Source: a virus. Taken from it: 42,640 nt of DNA. The stretch covers positions 1 to 42,640 of IMG/VR virus record IMGVR_UViG_3300027779_000054; one strand, 5' to 3'. Below the pieces are notes generated by a model that saw only the letters and a list, made by a program, of their open reading frames with translations, was not told the DNA's origin and did not search any database. Shown here piece by piece: positions 5,609 through 16,900 of the stretch (its first letter is position 1; each line of letters begins with the position of its first letter). The translations under genes and the position numbers were made by a program.

Positions 5609-7221
5609 GTAGATATACAATGGGTCCATGTGAATTCTGTGGTTCGTCTGATGCATTTGCGTCTTACGAAGATGGAGTTGGTACATGTTTTAGTTGTAAC
5701 AAATCTAAGAAATTAACTGAGGGAAGGAATGAACCAATCACCTATACAAATACTAATGTCATCACCGACATTGCTAATTATTCTAGTTACCCTATATCTA
5801 GTCGTAACTTATGTAAGGAAGTAATAGATCATTTTGATGTTAAAATGTCAACAACCCCTGATGGAAATCCGGGATCACATTATTACCCTTATACAAAGAA
5901 AGGACAAGTAGTAGCCTATAAAGAAAGAATACTACCTAAAGATTTCAGAATACATGGTAACTTTTCAAACGTAGAATTGTTTGGACAAAATGTAGCAAGT
6001 GGAAATAAAATGTTAATCATAACTGAAGGTGAGTTAGATGCTATGGCAGTGTCCCAAGCTTTCTACAAGAAATATAATAGATTCTTTGCTTGTGTATCTA
6101 TACCTTCTGCATCTGCTACAAAAGTAATACTTGAGCAAAGAAGTTGGATAAATAAGTTTGAAACTGTTATCCTAGCGTTTGATCAAGACGAAGCAGGAGA
6201 AGCCTGTACATCGGCTGTAGCTAAGATGATAGGTGTAGGTAAGGTAAGAGTTGCTTCACTACCTAGGAAGGACGCATGTGACGTCTTAATTGAATTAGGT
6301 GAAGAGGCATTACAAAAATGCATATGGGATGCACAACCTTGGTCACCTGCTGGTATTGTGGTAGGTGAACAGATCTGGAGTCAGTTTAAAGACAGACAAC
6401 TCGTGGAATCTGTACCATATCCTCAATGTTTAGAAGGTCTTAACCAAAAACTAAAAGGTATAAGACATGGTGAGATAACACTATTCACTAGTGGCACTGG
6501 TAGTGGTAAGAGTACTGTTATTAAAGAAATAATACTAGACTTACTAAACAAAACTAATGATAAGATAGGTCTCATATCTCTCGAAGAATCTATTGGTGAT
6601 ACAGCAGAGAAGTTTATCTCTATGCAACTAAGAAAATCTGTGTATAATCCAGACAATGTAACAGAAGAAGAAAGCAGACAAGCCTTTGATAAAGTATTTG
6701 GTAGTGAAAGATTAATACTATTAGATCATGCAGGTTCTGTAAGTGACTCCAGTCTCATAGAGAAGATCGAGTACATGGCGTTGATGGGTTGTAAGTACCT
6801 CGTGTTAGATCACATTACTATAGCTGTCTCTGAGGGATCTGAAGGACTGTCAGGTAATGAAGCAGTAGATAAGATTATGTCTGATCTATTGAAGATTGTT
6901 AAAAGACACAACATATGGTTAGGTCTTATCTCACACTTACGTAAAGCACAAGGTGGTACTAAAAGTTTCGAAGAAGGTAAGCTTGCTTCCATTGATGACA
7001 TCAAAGGATCAGGTTCTATCAAACAAATATCATTTGATATTGTAAGCTTCGCTAGAAACTTGATAGCAGAAGATGATACAGAACGTAATGTTATAAGATT
7101 TAGAGTACTTAAGTCTAGATTTACAGGGCTTACAGGTAATGCTGGATCTTCTATCTATAATCATGAGACTGGTAGACTAAGTGAATCTGGAGGTTTTGAA
7201 TTTCAAGCAGTAGGAGTATAA
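5605..7221 (+). CDS. T7 gp4-like primase-helicase
   Basis: A 538-aa bifunctional replicative primase and DnaB-type helicase. An N-terminal zinc-binding domain (C9, C12, C28, C31) reads template primer sites. The TOPRIM domain has TEGELDAMA (E141) and FDQDEAG (D193, D195). The RecA-like helicase has Walker A GTGSGKST (297-304), catalytic Glu in LISLEES (327) and Walker B YLVLDH (398-403), followed by the ISHLRK motif. The length is close to T7 gp4A (566 aa). It acts with the DNA polymerase at 2319 and is followed 3 nt later by the RNA polymerase. Confidence 0.96.
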   Translation: MSRYTMGPCEFCGSSDAFASYEDGVGTCFSCNKSKKLTEGRNEPITYTNTNVITDIANYSSYPISSRNLCKEVIDHFDVKMSTTPDGNPGSHYYPYTKKGQVVAYKERILPKDFRIHGNFSNVELFGQNVASGNKMLIITEGELDAMAVSQAFYKKYNRFFACVSIPSASATKVILEQRSWINKFETVILAFDQDEAGEACTSAVAKMIGVGKVRVASLPRKDACDVLIELGEEALQKCIWDAQPWSPAGIVVGEQIWSQFKDRQLVESVPYPQCLEGLNQKLKGIRHGEITLFTSGTGSGKSTVIKEIILDLLNKTNDKIGLISLEESIGDTAEKFISMQLRKSVYNPDNVTEEESRQAFDKVFGSERLILLDHAGSVSDSSLIEKIEYMALMGCKYLVLDHITIAVSEGSEGLSGNEAVDKIMSDLLKIVKRHNIWLGLISHLRKAQGGTKSFEEGKLASIDDIKGSGSIKQISFDIVSFARNLIAEDDTERNVIRFRVLKSRFTGLTGNAGSSIYNHETGRLSESGGFEFQAVGV

Positions 7222-7224
7222 TAT

Positions 7225-9534
7225 ATGAAACCTTTTTATGAGGTTACAGAATACCTCATTAATAAAGTGAGGAATATAAATAGTAAAAACCCTAAAGCAA
7301 ATACTGGTGCTGTCATCCTACAGTATGATAAAAACTATGAAGATGATATGGAAAAGTTTGTAAAGTCAGCTCTACAAACTATACAAATATTATTTACAAC
7401 AAGTAGTAGTTCTAATCCTGTAGGTACAGCCAACCTAACTAACATATCATCTAAGATAGGTAGAGAAATAAGTAGGTATCTGAATAGAGAACTTACTTGG
7501 CTCAATCAAATAAGATTGGGCGATCTATTTGTTGAGGGTTTCTACCACTGTGGCTTTGTAGATATCTATTATCCAAAGACTAGAAATACTAGTTACATAG
7601 TATCTGCAACAGCTAGGTGGGTAGAACTAGCAGACATACCCGAAATGTTTTCTAGAGTAAGTCTAATACACACATCTATTACTCCTCCAAGAAGTATTAA
7701 TAGTATGATGCAGAGTATTGGATCAATACAATTCCCTGTAATAAAAGGAAGAACAGGTAAGGATTACTTAGAGTTAGATAGGCCATACATAAGGACTATA
7801 AATAAATTACAAAACTCTGGGTGGAGAATTAACAGAAGAGTACTAGAGATAATAGAAAAGAATAAAGAAGTATTCTCTAGTTCAATACCATTTGAAAATA
7901 ATGATGCTAAAGAATTAAAGCGTAGAAGCCAAGCATTAGAATGGAGTTTCATTATAGCTAAAGCTAACATACTAAAAGATGAAGATGTATTCTATCAGTA
8001 CCTCGATGCTGACTATAGAGGACGCTTGTACTACAAAGAACCATTCCTAAACTATCAAGGGTCAGACATATCTCGTGGAATGTTAAAGTTCGCAAGAGCT
8101 AAACCTATGACACAAGAAGGTTTGTTTTGGTTAGCAGTGCATACAGCATCAAGTTACAATGAAAGCTTCGGGATCAATGAAATACCAGATTGGTGTGAAA
8201 CAAACTACAAATCGTTCTTAGAAGGTGAAGGTCTAGATGATATATCAGTAGACAAAATGACACTAGAAGACAGAGTACGATGGGTTAATGAGCATATGGA
8301 TACCATTGTAGACATAGGGATAAATGGTGAGATAGATACGACAGCAGAAAGGATAGTGACATTCTTAGCTTGTTGTATTGAGTGGGCAGATTACCACAAG
8401 GCTGTAAAAGATAAAAGAATTTACATGTCTCATCTTCCTATACCTATAGATGGATCTAATAATGGATGGCAGCATCTTGGTGCAATATCTAAAGACACAC
8501 AAACAGGAGATCTTGTAGGGTTAATACCTAGCAACATACAGAAAGACTTCTATGTACAGACTGCAAAAGAACTTATCAGTCTTACAGATGATGAAAGATT
8601 AGTAAACATATTAAGTCGAATGCCTATGAAAAGTATACGTAAAGGTATAACTAAACGTGGAAGTATGACCCGTGCCTACTCAGCAGGTGCTAAGAAGATA
8701 GCTGAAAATATGTTCTTTGATTGTAAAGCTGAAGATTATCATACAGAGTATGGTATTACTCAAGATGATTGTAATAAATTTGCTAAGGTATTAATAAAAG
8801 CAATCAACAATGTATGTCCCGGTCCTCTACAGACTATGAGTTACCTTCAAGAGCTTGCTAAGTATGAACTTGGTAAGTTTAATAAGGTTAATGAAGATGG
8901 AGAGGTAGCAGGTGATGACTATAAAGAAGCTGTTAAAAGAAGATCAGAACTATTTAAAACAAAAGACATTACTGATGAAGAGATTGAAGAACTAAACACA
9001 CTTGTAAAGTTTACATCTAAATATAAATCAGTACTTGTACATGGTAATGGTTCCGATAGAATCAAATGGACTACACCATCTGGCTTTGATGTTGAGTACA
9101 CAAAGTTTAGAATGGAACGTAAGAAAGGTAGAGGTACTATTGCAGGGTTCAAGAAATCTAGTGGTGGTCACCAAGGTATTAATCATGTTGCTCAAGCAGC
9201 AACTATATACCCTGACATACAAGGATTCTTGTGTGGTATATCACCAAATGTAATACACTCACTCGATGCAAGTCACATGGCTCTAGTAGTAGATCAGTGG
9301 CATGGAGAGTTTGGTGCAGTACATGATAGCTTCTCTACCCATGCATGTGATGTCGAACATCTTCTTGGAATAACTAAGGTAGTCTTTATAGATATGTATG
9401 ATAAAGAAAACTTTTATAACTGGCTTGAAGAAGAACTAATATCTGAAGACCATGAGGGTCTAGATGTACAACAACCACAGTTAGGTAACTTAGATATCAA
9501 TGATGTCCAAGAGTCTGACTATTTCTTTTCATAG
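7225..9534 (+). CDS. T7-like single-subunit RNA polymerase
   Basis: A 769-aa polymerase, shorter than T7 gp1 (883 aa). Visible signatures are DYRGRLYY (263-270), motif A PIDGSNNGWQH (D409), motif B TKRGSMTRAYS (K477, Y485) and motif C HDSFSTHA near the C-terminus. Where T7 has R627 and G640, this protein has Lys473 and Ser486. The ribosome binding site GGAG lies before the ATG. It sits at the end of the plus-strand replication operon rather than at the genome start as in T7, so it is likely made from early transcripts and then reads the minus-strand late promoters (1877-1892 and 34522-34537). Confidence 0.96.
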   Translation: MKPFYEVTEYLINKVRNINSKNPKANTGAVILQYDKNYEDDMEKFVKSALQTIQILFTTSSSSNPVGTANLTNISSKIGREISRYLNRELTWLNQIRLGDLFVEGFYHCGFVDIYYPKTRNTSYIVSATARWVELADIPEMFSRVSLIHTSITPPRSINSMMQSIGSIQFPVIKGRTGKDYLELDRPYIRTINKLQNSGWRINRRVLEIIEKNKEVFSSSIPFENNDAKELKRRSQALEWSFIIAKANILKDEDVFYQYLDADYRGRLYYKEPFLNYQGSDISRGMLKFARAKPMTQEGLFWLAVHTASSYNESFGINEIPDWCETNYKSFLEGEGLDDISVDKMTLEDRVRWVNEHMDTIVDIGINGEIDTTAERIVTFLACCIEWADYHKAVKDKRIYMSHLPIPIDGSNNGWQHLGAISKDTQTGDLVGLIPSNIQKDFYVQTAKELISLTDDERLVNILSRMPMKSIRKGITKRGSMTRAYSAGAKKIAENMFFDCKAEDYHTEYGITQDDCNKFAKVLIKAINNVCPGPLQTMSYLQELAKYELGKFNKVNEDGEVAGDDYKEAVKRRSELFKTKDITDEEIEELNTLVKFTSKYKSVLVHGNGSDRIKWTTPSGFDVEYTKFRMERKKGRGTIAGFKKSSGGHQGINHVAQAATIYPDIQGFLCGISPNVIHSLDASHMALVVDQWHGEFGAVHDSFSTHACDVEHLLGITKVVFIDMYDKENFYNWLEEELISEDHEGLDVQQPQLGNLDINDVQESDYFFS

Positions 9535-9543
9535 GAGGAACTT

Positions 9544-9795
9544 ATGTCAATAGAATATAATGTCTTAGCACTAAGAGGTGCTGATATAAAGGATCAAGAG
9601 TATGTAGAAATGTATAATCTAGATCCTAGTGTAGCGAATACACCAAAAATAAATGATGCTATGTTAGATTTAATTTATAATGAAAACATAGAGAATGGAA
9701 CAGAAGAAAGAAAAGCAAAAGAGTTAAAAGAAAATGCTAAAAGAGATATCAGAATACTGTTAGCTAAGAAAGGTTTACTACCTGAAGCAACATAA
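9544..9795 (+). CDS. 83-aa hypothetical protein
   Basis: It lies behind a very strong ribosome binding site (AGGAGGAA). The product begins MSIEYNVLALRGADIKDQEY and is mostly helical, charged and lysine-rich at its C-terminus. It is the last gene of the plus-strand replication block, followed within 20 nt by a terminator. No family is recognised. Its placement after the RNA polymerase hints at an accessory role, but nothing in the sequence proves it. Confidence 0.65.
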   Translation: MSIEYNVLALRGADIKDQEYVEMYNLDPSVANTPKINDAMLDLIYNENIENGTEERKAKELKENAKRDIRILLAKKGLLPEAT

Positions 9796-9809
9796 AAATA
9801 AATAAAAAA

Positions 9810-9845
9810 CCCCACTAGGAATCCTTAATTGGAAACTTAGTGGGG
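9810..9845. terminator. Bidirectional rho-independent terminator
   Basis: A 10-bp stem (CCCCACTAGG / CTTAGTGGGG, one G-U pair) continues through a 2x2 internal loop into a 3-bp stem with a TTAATT loop. The plus strand continues TCTTTTTTTTT and the minus strand GTTTTTTATTTATT, giving a U tract on both sides. It separates the convergent replication (plus) and late (minus) operons. The stop codon of the minus-strand gene lies inside the T tract. Confidence 0.92.
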
Positions 9846-9854
9846 TCTTTTTTT

Positions 9855-12800
9855 TTAAATTGTGTAGTAGTTTAAACTTGTAGAAACTCTTTTACCATTC
9901 CTATCAGATATTGGATAGCCATTCTTTTCTATTTCTTTTCTTAATAATATTTTATTTTCTTCAGTCATGTTTGTAAAGTTCCTTAACCTCTCAAATGAAC
10001 TACCACCAAATAGGTAGTCTCTATACAGACGTAAGAATTGCTTTAAGAAATTAACATCTAACTCTGCAGCAGTAACTAATGAACTGTTATATATAAAATC
10101 ACGATGCTGTTCCTTTGATACATCAAAATTATAATCACCATTGTATAAGAAATTAAACAGTTTTGAAAAAGCTTTCTCTTGATCTTTCCTTATCTTAGCA
10201 TGTCTATCATTTAAAGAATCTAAAGCTAAAAAGTATTCAGACTTATGAGATGAAACTAAAGAAGATTCTTTTTTAAACTTCATATCAGAACCAGAAACTA
10301 CAGTCTCCCTTAATCCTTTAACTTTCTTTTCAAACATATTACTATCTGTGTTAAACTGTAACGTATTTAAAACTTCTTTGTCATTCAGACTATTAAAAGA
10401 AACTAAATCTACAATAAAAGCTTTCTCTCTATCAGATAATAGATCAGTTGATGGACGCTTACGAACTAAAGGAGTTGCAGCATCTTGAGAAGTAACAACT
10501 TCAGGTACTGTTATATTTAAAGAATCAATATAGTTATTGAATGCTGTAGTCATTGACGTATGCATTTGTTCAAATGGATTATAGTCTAATGCACTATCAA
10601 AGTTTCTATTTAACTCTCTAACAACTGTATCATATGAACCTATGTCAACCAATGCTGCATCAAATATAGGTAAAAAGAAAGAGTTAGATATACCTTTTGG
10701 GCTTTCCCCATGAGCCATCTTCAATCTCTCTAATGATTTACCTGACGCTGTTTTAGCAATTATATCTGCTTCAACACCATGAATTAACATAGCAACTGCC
10801 GAACTAAACTCTTTACCCCCAGAGAAACCTTCATTCTCTCCAGTTAATTCATTAATTTGATTAGGTGTTGCACTCATATCTTCAATAGTTTTATAATGAG
10901 TTACTGTATAAGTTTTACCAGCTATCGTAGTTTTCTGAGGTGCATTAGCTTCTTCATGTCCTCCTGAACTTTTTGTTGATATCATTAAATCAGTACCCGA
11001 CATAGACTTAATTGGAATAGGTGTATTAATAGCCTGACTTATCTTTGTAAAAGATCTAGCAATACTTTTATACTCTAAAACAAAATCACTAAGTATCTCA
11101 TTCAACCCTTGCATATAGTTAGAATGTATTACTGTTATAGATGGTTCTAAAAGGTCACTGTTATTTAGTCTCTCATAAGCATCTATAAACATCTCTTGCT
11201 CAGGGGTTACCCTTATAGAGCCATCTGGATTTTTTAACTCACGATCAGTAATAGCTTTTTGGTATATAGAATCTACTGTTTTTTGTACATCAGCTTTTAA
11301 TGTAAAGAATTCTACACCATAAGGAGTTTTCATAATAGAATACTTATGCATTTCCCTATCTTTAAAAACACTAAGAGCAATAGTCTTTAGAGTTTCAATG
11401 TAAGCTTCCTTACTATTACCACCTTGTACGTCTTCGATATAAGGAAGATCTTCCCATGTATCTACAGGATTACTTTGTAAGTTTTCATATAAAAGATGCT
11501 GCAGTTGATCTCGAACATCACCTCTATCAGTTAGATTTGAGACACCTTTCCTGTTAATACCTGTAAGATAACTCATATCTAGGTTACCAAGTAGGTGTGT
11601 TAAAATAGCTACACCACTTGTCTTACCATCGGTATGACTATTAAACTTACCATAGAAAGGTTTACCATCGCTTGATCTTTTCCATTTAGCATAGTCAGAG
11701 AACTCCATAAGTCCTTCAATAAATAGTAAACCATCCATACCTTTAGCAGCTATTGCTTTAATTAAATCAAGATCTTCTACTGGATCTAGTTCAACAGTTG
11801 GAAGCTTTGGAAATGTTGGTCTCTTAAATACATCACTTGCACTTGAATTATCTTTTAATATCTCTTCTCTTACTTGGTCAACATTTGTTTCCATACCTTC
11901 AGGAGTTACATTGTATGCAAGTTTTAATCTTTCTCCCCATCCTTCTAATAGATTAGAGTGTTGATCTAAAAGCCGCTCTCTTATCATTGGTAAAGCTTCA
12001 GATCCTTTAACCTTTTTCACACCCATTGCAGCAAAAGTATTTTCATATGCTTCGATCACATCATCTAACGAAGTTACATCAGTCTCTGTTAAAATCATAG
12101 CGTACATCTGTCTAAGATTTGCCTCTGCTCTATTACCTTTTCTAACTACATATACATTTGGGCTTCTTATCATAGCCCTTACTATTTTATTAGATAAGTA
12201 ATTAAAGTATAGTTCTGTAACATCTATTCTTCCAGAGTATCCTTGTCTTGCATGATTAAAATATTTAATTCCATCACTTTCCATAGCTAAAACCTTTACT
12301 GTTTCTAGTACTTCAAGGACAGCTTTATCATACTCATGAGTTTTATCATCAACAGGTTTTTCAGGTAAACCTTTTTTAACTCTACCTTTATTCTTGCTTA
12401 TCTGTTGCTTAATAGATAGTTCAATGTCTGCAACCTTAGTAGAACCAATACCTAAGATATCTAGTTTCCATAGGAGTTCAGGATTAAAAGCAACAGCCGA
12501 TACATAAGTTGCAATATAATTTCTTGAATCTGGTCTAGACATTAAGAAAGGAATAACTGTTTGCATAAATAAACTCAATCTTCTTTTATCTACAACAACA
12601 GGAACATTATTAAAATAATCAGTTGCTTCATTAGATGCTTTAGAAAATAGCTGACCTTTTGATTTACCTCTGATCTTACCAACGTCTAGAGAATTCACCA
12701 GTCTATCAACCCTAGGTCTAGATACCCTACCACCTAACATTCTTCTCCTGAACGCTGAAGTATCTGGACTGTTGATCTTACGATGTCCTTCAGGGGTTAA

Positions 12801-13964
12801 TTGAAACCTTGTTTGTACACCTTTATGACTACCTGAGAATCTTCTTACAAGATCAGGATGTGTTATTTGATATATAGTTTTTGCAAAATCCCCTATAGCA
12901 ACAGCTTCTTCCTTCACTATATCCTTTTCAATACTTTGACCTGTAGCATTCCTATAGTCTTCTATTATTTTTGTACCAAGAGCTTCACTAGATTGATTCT
13001 TAGATACCTGAGGTAATAGTTTACCACTACCCGTCTTCTCAATAGCAGTAGATGCGTCTGAGTTTATTGTACCAGCAAAATATTCTTCTGCATTGATAGA
13101 AGCTATCTGTAAAAATTGATCTCCCGGAACCAAAGAGTCTACATTAATATCCGGACCTTCAATCTTGTCTGTCTTTGGATCTAATACTTTCCCATCAGTT
13201 GTACCTTTATAAGTAAACCTTTTAATTACATGACCTAAGTCGATTGACTTCACAGCATTTAAAGAATACAAAGCAGATCTTAAAGATCCCGGATCATTTC
13301 CTTTAACTTTCATATTATCTCTGACAGTCTGAGCTATCTCTTCAGGTTTTGCATCTGCAACAGGTATAGTCTTAACCCCTTTCACTCTTGGATCAACTGA
13401 GATACTAGAAGGTGGGGTAAGTCCTGTAACTGTCGATGATTTACCAGCTAAGTTAGCAGGATTATTAACAAAATCTACCACACTATCTATTCTCTTTAAC
13501 ATCCCCTCAGATACTATTGGTGTAAATGAATCAGAGTGTCTTGTGAAAGAACCTATAGAATCTTTATCAGAATTATTATCATACTCAGTTTGATTACGTG
13601 TTAAAATATTTGCTGCATTCTCTGGACTAGTATCAACTTTAGCATACTCTTCAGCTGCTTGTTGATTAGTGACAGCTGGAAATGCCCGATTCATTAACTC
13701 ATCCATAGTCATAGCTGTTTGGGGTCCAGATCCTTCTTGAATCTCTACAGCTGGTAAAGTATCTCCCTTTGCAACAGTGTCTAAAGGTTCAGTCCCTCTA
13801 AAAGAAACATCAGGAGTACCCATCAACCGTTGAAAAGTCTTACCTGTTACGTCATTACCAGTTGCTGTTCTTGGCTTACTGTTTTGCATTAGCTTAACAA
13901 GAGGATCTATTAGAATACTATTATTAATCCCTTGACTTGCTGATGTACTGGCTTTTGCTACCAT
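9855..13964 (-). CDS. Putative N4-type virion RNA polymerase
   Basis: A 1369-aa protein and the last late gene. It contains the single-subunit RNA polymerase signatures in order: SGR (577-579) followed by IDVTELYFNYLSNKIVRAMI, like the T7 GR-FN-N region; motif A HTDGKTSGVAI (D779), like T7 VDGSCSGIQ; motif B Rx3Kx7YG (R870, K874, M878, Y882, G883); and motif C PIFDAAL (D1102, with Phe in place of His). A-to-B spacing is 95 residues (94 in T7). About 570 residues precede the first motif. In N4 the related gp50 is packaged and ejected to transcribe early genes. Here the location beside the ejection proteins and far from the T7-like polymerase suggests the same. SD AAGGAG precedes the ATG. Confidence 0.75.
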   Translation of the reverse strand: MVAKASTSASQGINNSILIDPLVKLMQNSKPRTATGNDVTGKTFQRLMGTPDVSFRGTEPLDTVAKGDTLPAVEIQEGSGPQTAMTMDELMNRAFPAVTNQQAAEEYAKVDTSPENAANILTRNQTEYDNNSDKDSIGSFTRHSDSFTPIVSEGMLKRIDSVVDFVNNPANLAGKSSTVTGLTPPSSISVDPRVKGVKTIPVADAKPEEIAQTVRDNMKVKGNDPGSLRSALYSLNAVKSIDLGHVIKRFTYKGTTDGKVLDPKTDKIEGPDINVDSLVPGDQFLQIASINAEEYFAGTINSDASTAIEKTGSGKLLPQVSKNQSSEALGTKIIEDYRNATGQSIEKDIVKEEAVAIGDFAKTIYQITHPDLVRRFSGSHKGVQTRFQLTPEGHRKINSPDTSAFRRRMLGGRVSRPRVDRLVNSLDVGKIRGKSKGQLFSKASNEATDYFNNVPVVVDKRRLSLFMQTVIPFLMSRPDSRNYIATYVSAVAFNPELLWKLDILGIGSTKVADIELSIKQQISKNKGRVKKGLPEKPVDDKTHEYDKAVLEVLETVKVLAMESDGIKYFNHARQGYSGRIDVTELYFNYLSNKIVRAMIRSPNVYVVRKGNRAEANLRQMYAMILTETDVTSLDDVIEAYENTFAAMGVKKVKGSEALPMIRERLLDQHSNLLEGWGERLKLAYNVTPEGMETNVDQVREEILKDNSSASDVFKRPTFPKLPTVELDPVEDLDLIKAIAAKGMDGLLFIEGLMEFSDYAKWKRSSDGKPFYGKFNSHTDGKTSGVAILTHLLGNLDMSYLTGINRKGVSNLTDRGDVRDQLQHLLYENLQSNPVDTWEDLPYIEDVQGGNSKEAYIETLKTIALSVFKDREMHKYSIMKTPYGVEFFTLKADVQKTVDSIYQKAITDRELKNPDGSIRVTPEQEMFIDAYERLNNSDLLEPSITVIHSNYMQGLNEILSDFVLEYKSIARSFTKISQAINTPIPIKSMSGTDLMISTKSSGGHEEANAPQKTTIAGKTYTVTHYKTIEDMSATPNQINELTGENEGFSGGKEFSSAVAMLIHGVEADIIAKTASGKSLERLKMAHGESPKGISNSFFLPIFDAALVDIGSYDTVVRELNRNFDSALDYNPFEQMHTSMTTAFNNYIDSLNITVPEVVTSQDAATPLVRKRPSTDLLSDREKAFIVDLVSFNSLNDKEVLNTLQFNTDSNMFEKKVKGLRETVVSGSDMKFKKESSLVSSHKSEYFLALDSLNDRHAKIRKDQEKAFSKLFNFLYNGDYNFDVSKEQHRDFIYNSSLVTAAELDVNFLKQFLRLYRDYLFGGSSFERLRNFTNMTEENKILLRKEIEKNGYPISDRNGKRVSTSLNYYTI

Positions 13965-13974
13965 GATTTACTCC

Positions 13975-16900
13975 TTAAAATTTTACATTCCCTATAACTT
14001 TCGCCACTGCATCTGATGCACTATCAGTCATATGATTCACTGACCCTACTATAGGAGCAGATTGAAACCATTTCTTAGTTCCCTTTTTAATATCACCTGA
14101 TACAATATCTGATGTACCAGTTATCATTCTCTTTAAGTTACTAATGCCCGGAGATTCAGAAGCAACTGAACTTAGTACCCAGTTACCTATTGTAGTATCC
14201 CCACGTTTACCTTGAGGGTATAAAGGCATGAACTGATCTATAACACGTTCATAAGTACCAAGTAATCCAGATGATCTTACTCCACGTTGAATCCACTGTG
14301 CGTTATCTAAGTATTCATTCTCACCATCTTCATATTTAATCCAATCCTTTAAAGCTTGTGAAGCAAATCCTAACATGATCATACTTCCTACAGTAATAAA
14401 TGTACTGTATCTCATACTTGGGGACCCTCTAACCACTCCTTCATCCCACATTTTCTTTAGGTGGTTAGCTGTAAACGTAGCCATGAACCCTTGGAACTGT
14501 GTGAATAAAGCAAACCTAGGATCTTGATAGATCAATGGTCTGTTCATAGCCATAGGTAATGCAACAGCTTCATTAACAAAATTAAAGACTGCTTCTCTTA
14601 ACTGATCATTCCTAAACTCTAATTCGTCAGGAGTTAAGTAGTATAAATCATTAGAGTTATCGATAAGAATATCACTTGTCTTATTTACTTCTGCATTCCC
14701 TGCAATAATAGCTTTTTGTGCATCAACAATAGCTCGTTGTGATGACTTAGGATTAGCAATTATTTTATACTGTTCACGATTTCTTGCTTCTATGTTCAGT
14801 TGATATCTCATATAGAAATCTACAAATGTTTCAACATCCATACCTAGATTACGTAGATACTCTTTAGCTTGAGTCACTTCTTTAGTAATGATATCAATTT
14901 CTTTTGTATCTAAACTACTAAAAGATCTACCATCTGCAGTAACAATCTCATCATTAACTGAAAGTGTTATGTCTGCAGCATTAGGCTTACCCACTTCTAA
15001 ATTATCTTGTTGAACTAAGTAAGAGTAATCAGCTATAGTTTTTAATTTATCATTAATAAAATCAGTAGCGATTGCAGCTCTAACAGCACGAGTGTAGTTT
15101 GTCCAACCTTGAAGACCATTCCATTTAAAGAACCCCTTCATTATATTCTGCTGCCAAACATTAATCTCAGTAACACCTGTTGTTGTTGCAGCACCTAAAG
15201 AATAATCACCATACCCTAGTAGATTAATAATGCGTTGACCATTACTTAAGTACATAGCAGTTTCAAGATGTGGTGTGGCTCCAGTTGCCTTATTAGCTAC
15301 ATTAGCAATCTCTCCCATGCCTCTCTTTAATAAAGTTGCAAGCTCTACACCTTGTGCTCTTAACACAGTATCAATTTGTTCAGCTCTAAATGACCTACCT
15401 GTTAAAGCAAGCTCAACGAAAGAGGTTATAGCAGATAAAGATAATCCAGCTAAGGTAGTAACTAATAAATAACTTCTTGTAATTGACTCTACTTTTTTAC
15501 CATCCTTTGTTTTAGCCCGTTTATAATTTCCTGACTCAGCGTTAAAAATATTATGTAATTCAAAAGCCATCCTATCAACTTCTAGTTTAGCTTTATCTTT
15601 CCCATAAGCTGGTAAGAAATTCTTCTCTATCTCATTTAATTTTTGAGATATTATCCTAGCATCCTTACCTAGGAATTTAGCATGTGATAGATATCGAGCT
15701 TGACTTTTTGCATATGTCTCTACGTTTTTAAATATATTCTGTTCTAAGAAAGGTTTGAATTCTGGTTTCTCAGACATCCTAAGAGATCTACTTCGCTTAT
15801 ATCCGGGGCTAATTTCACCTTGGGTTACAGAGAAAGCTTCATCTAAATCAAGAATACCTTTAGTAACTACTGCTTCATACATTTCATTTGCTTCAGTTTC
15901 AGTCTTACCATTAGTCATAAGAGCTTTAATAAATTCTGGTTTAAGTTTCCTAACTATATTTGCATCCACTTCTTTACGCTTTAAGAAATAATTCTTTTCT
16001 TTTTCTATAGGTTTAAAGTTTGGATCAGGTATACCATTAACTGTAGCATCTTTTAGAGCTTGATCATTTTGTTTCTCAAGACTTTTATCTGATGCTAAGT
16101 TCATTCTCTCTATAGTTAAAACAATAAAAGCTTTATTAGGATTTGTATCAGGTATTAAGTCTGGATTAAAATCACCATTCTTATCTACAGCAGACCACCA
16201 AATTTTAGATAACTCTTCACTAGCTTTATTCATATTCTTTTGAGTTCTTTTTTGGTTCTTACCTAACATAATCATATAGTATTCTACAGGACTAATAGTT
16301 ATAGATAACATCTTATTCATTTGAGCAATCTTATCAGACTCCCAAGCGGAACCATTAAAAACTTTACTAGTTCCAAGCCCTACTATATCTCTTAATTCAA
16401 CAGCTGCATCACCACCTGCATCAAGTCTGTCTTTATTAAATGTGTAGTTAACACTACTCTTAAACATTTTAGGGAACATCTTTAATGATTCAACTACTCT
16501 ATTAGTACCACCCTTAGCTTCTTGAAGATGACTATGATCGTCAGCTCTTTTAACTATACTTCTAAACCCAAGCTCTTCAGCTGCTTGATCATAAGCATCT
16601 TGATATTCTTCCTTAGTGAAAGTATCTTTTGATAAGGTGTTAGTAAATGTTGGTGGTGCTCCAGAGCTTACTGGCTTTTTCGTCCAATCATAATCTGATT
16701 TAGTATTTAGTGATTGAAATTTACCTGTCTTTGGATTACGCTGTACTGTAGCTCCACCCTTCTTCTTATTTTTCTTTTCTAATATTTCCCAAGCCCTAGT
16801 CTCAATCTTATTAGTTTCTTCTTTTACTTTTTCACTAGCAAAAGATGCATTTGATTCATTAGTTGGGAGAGTTCCTACTCCCCATTTCTTTTTATATTTT

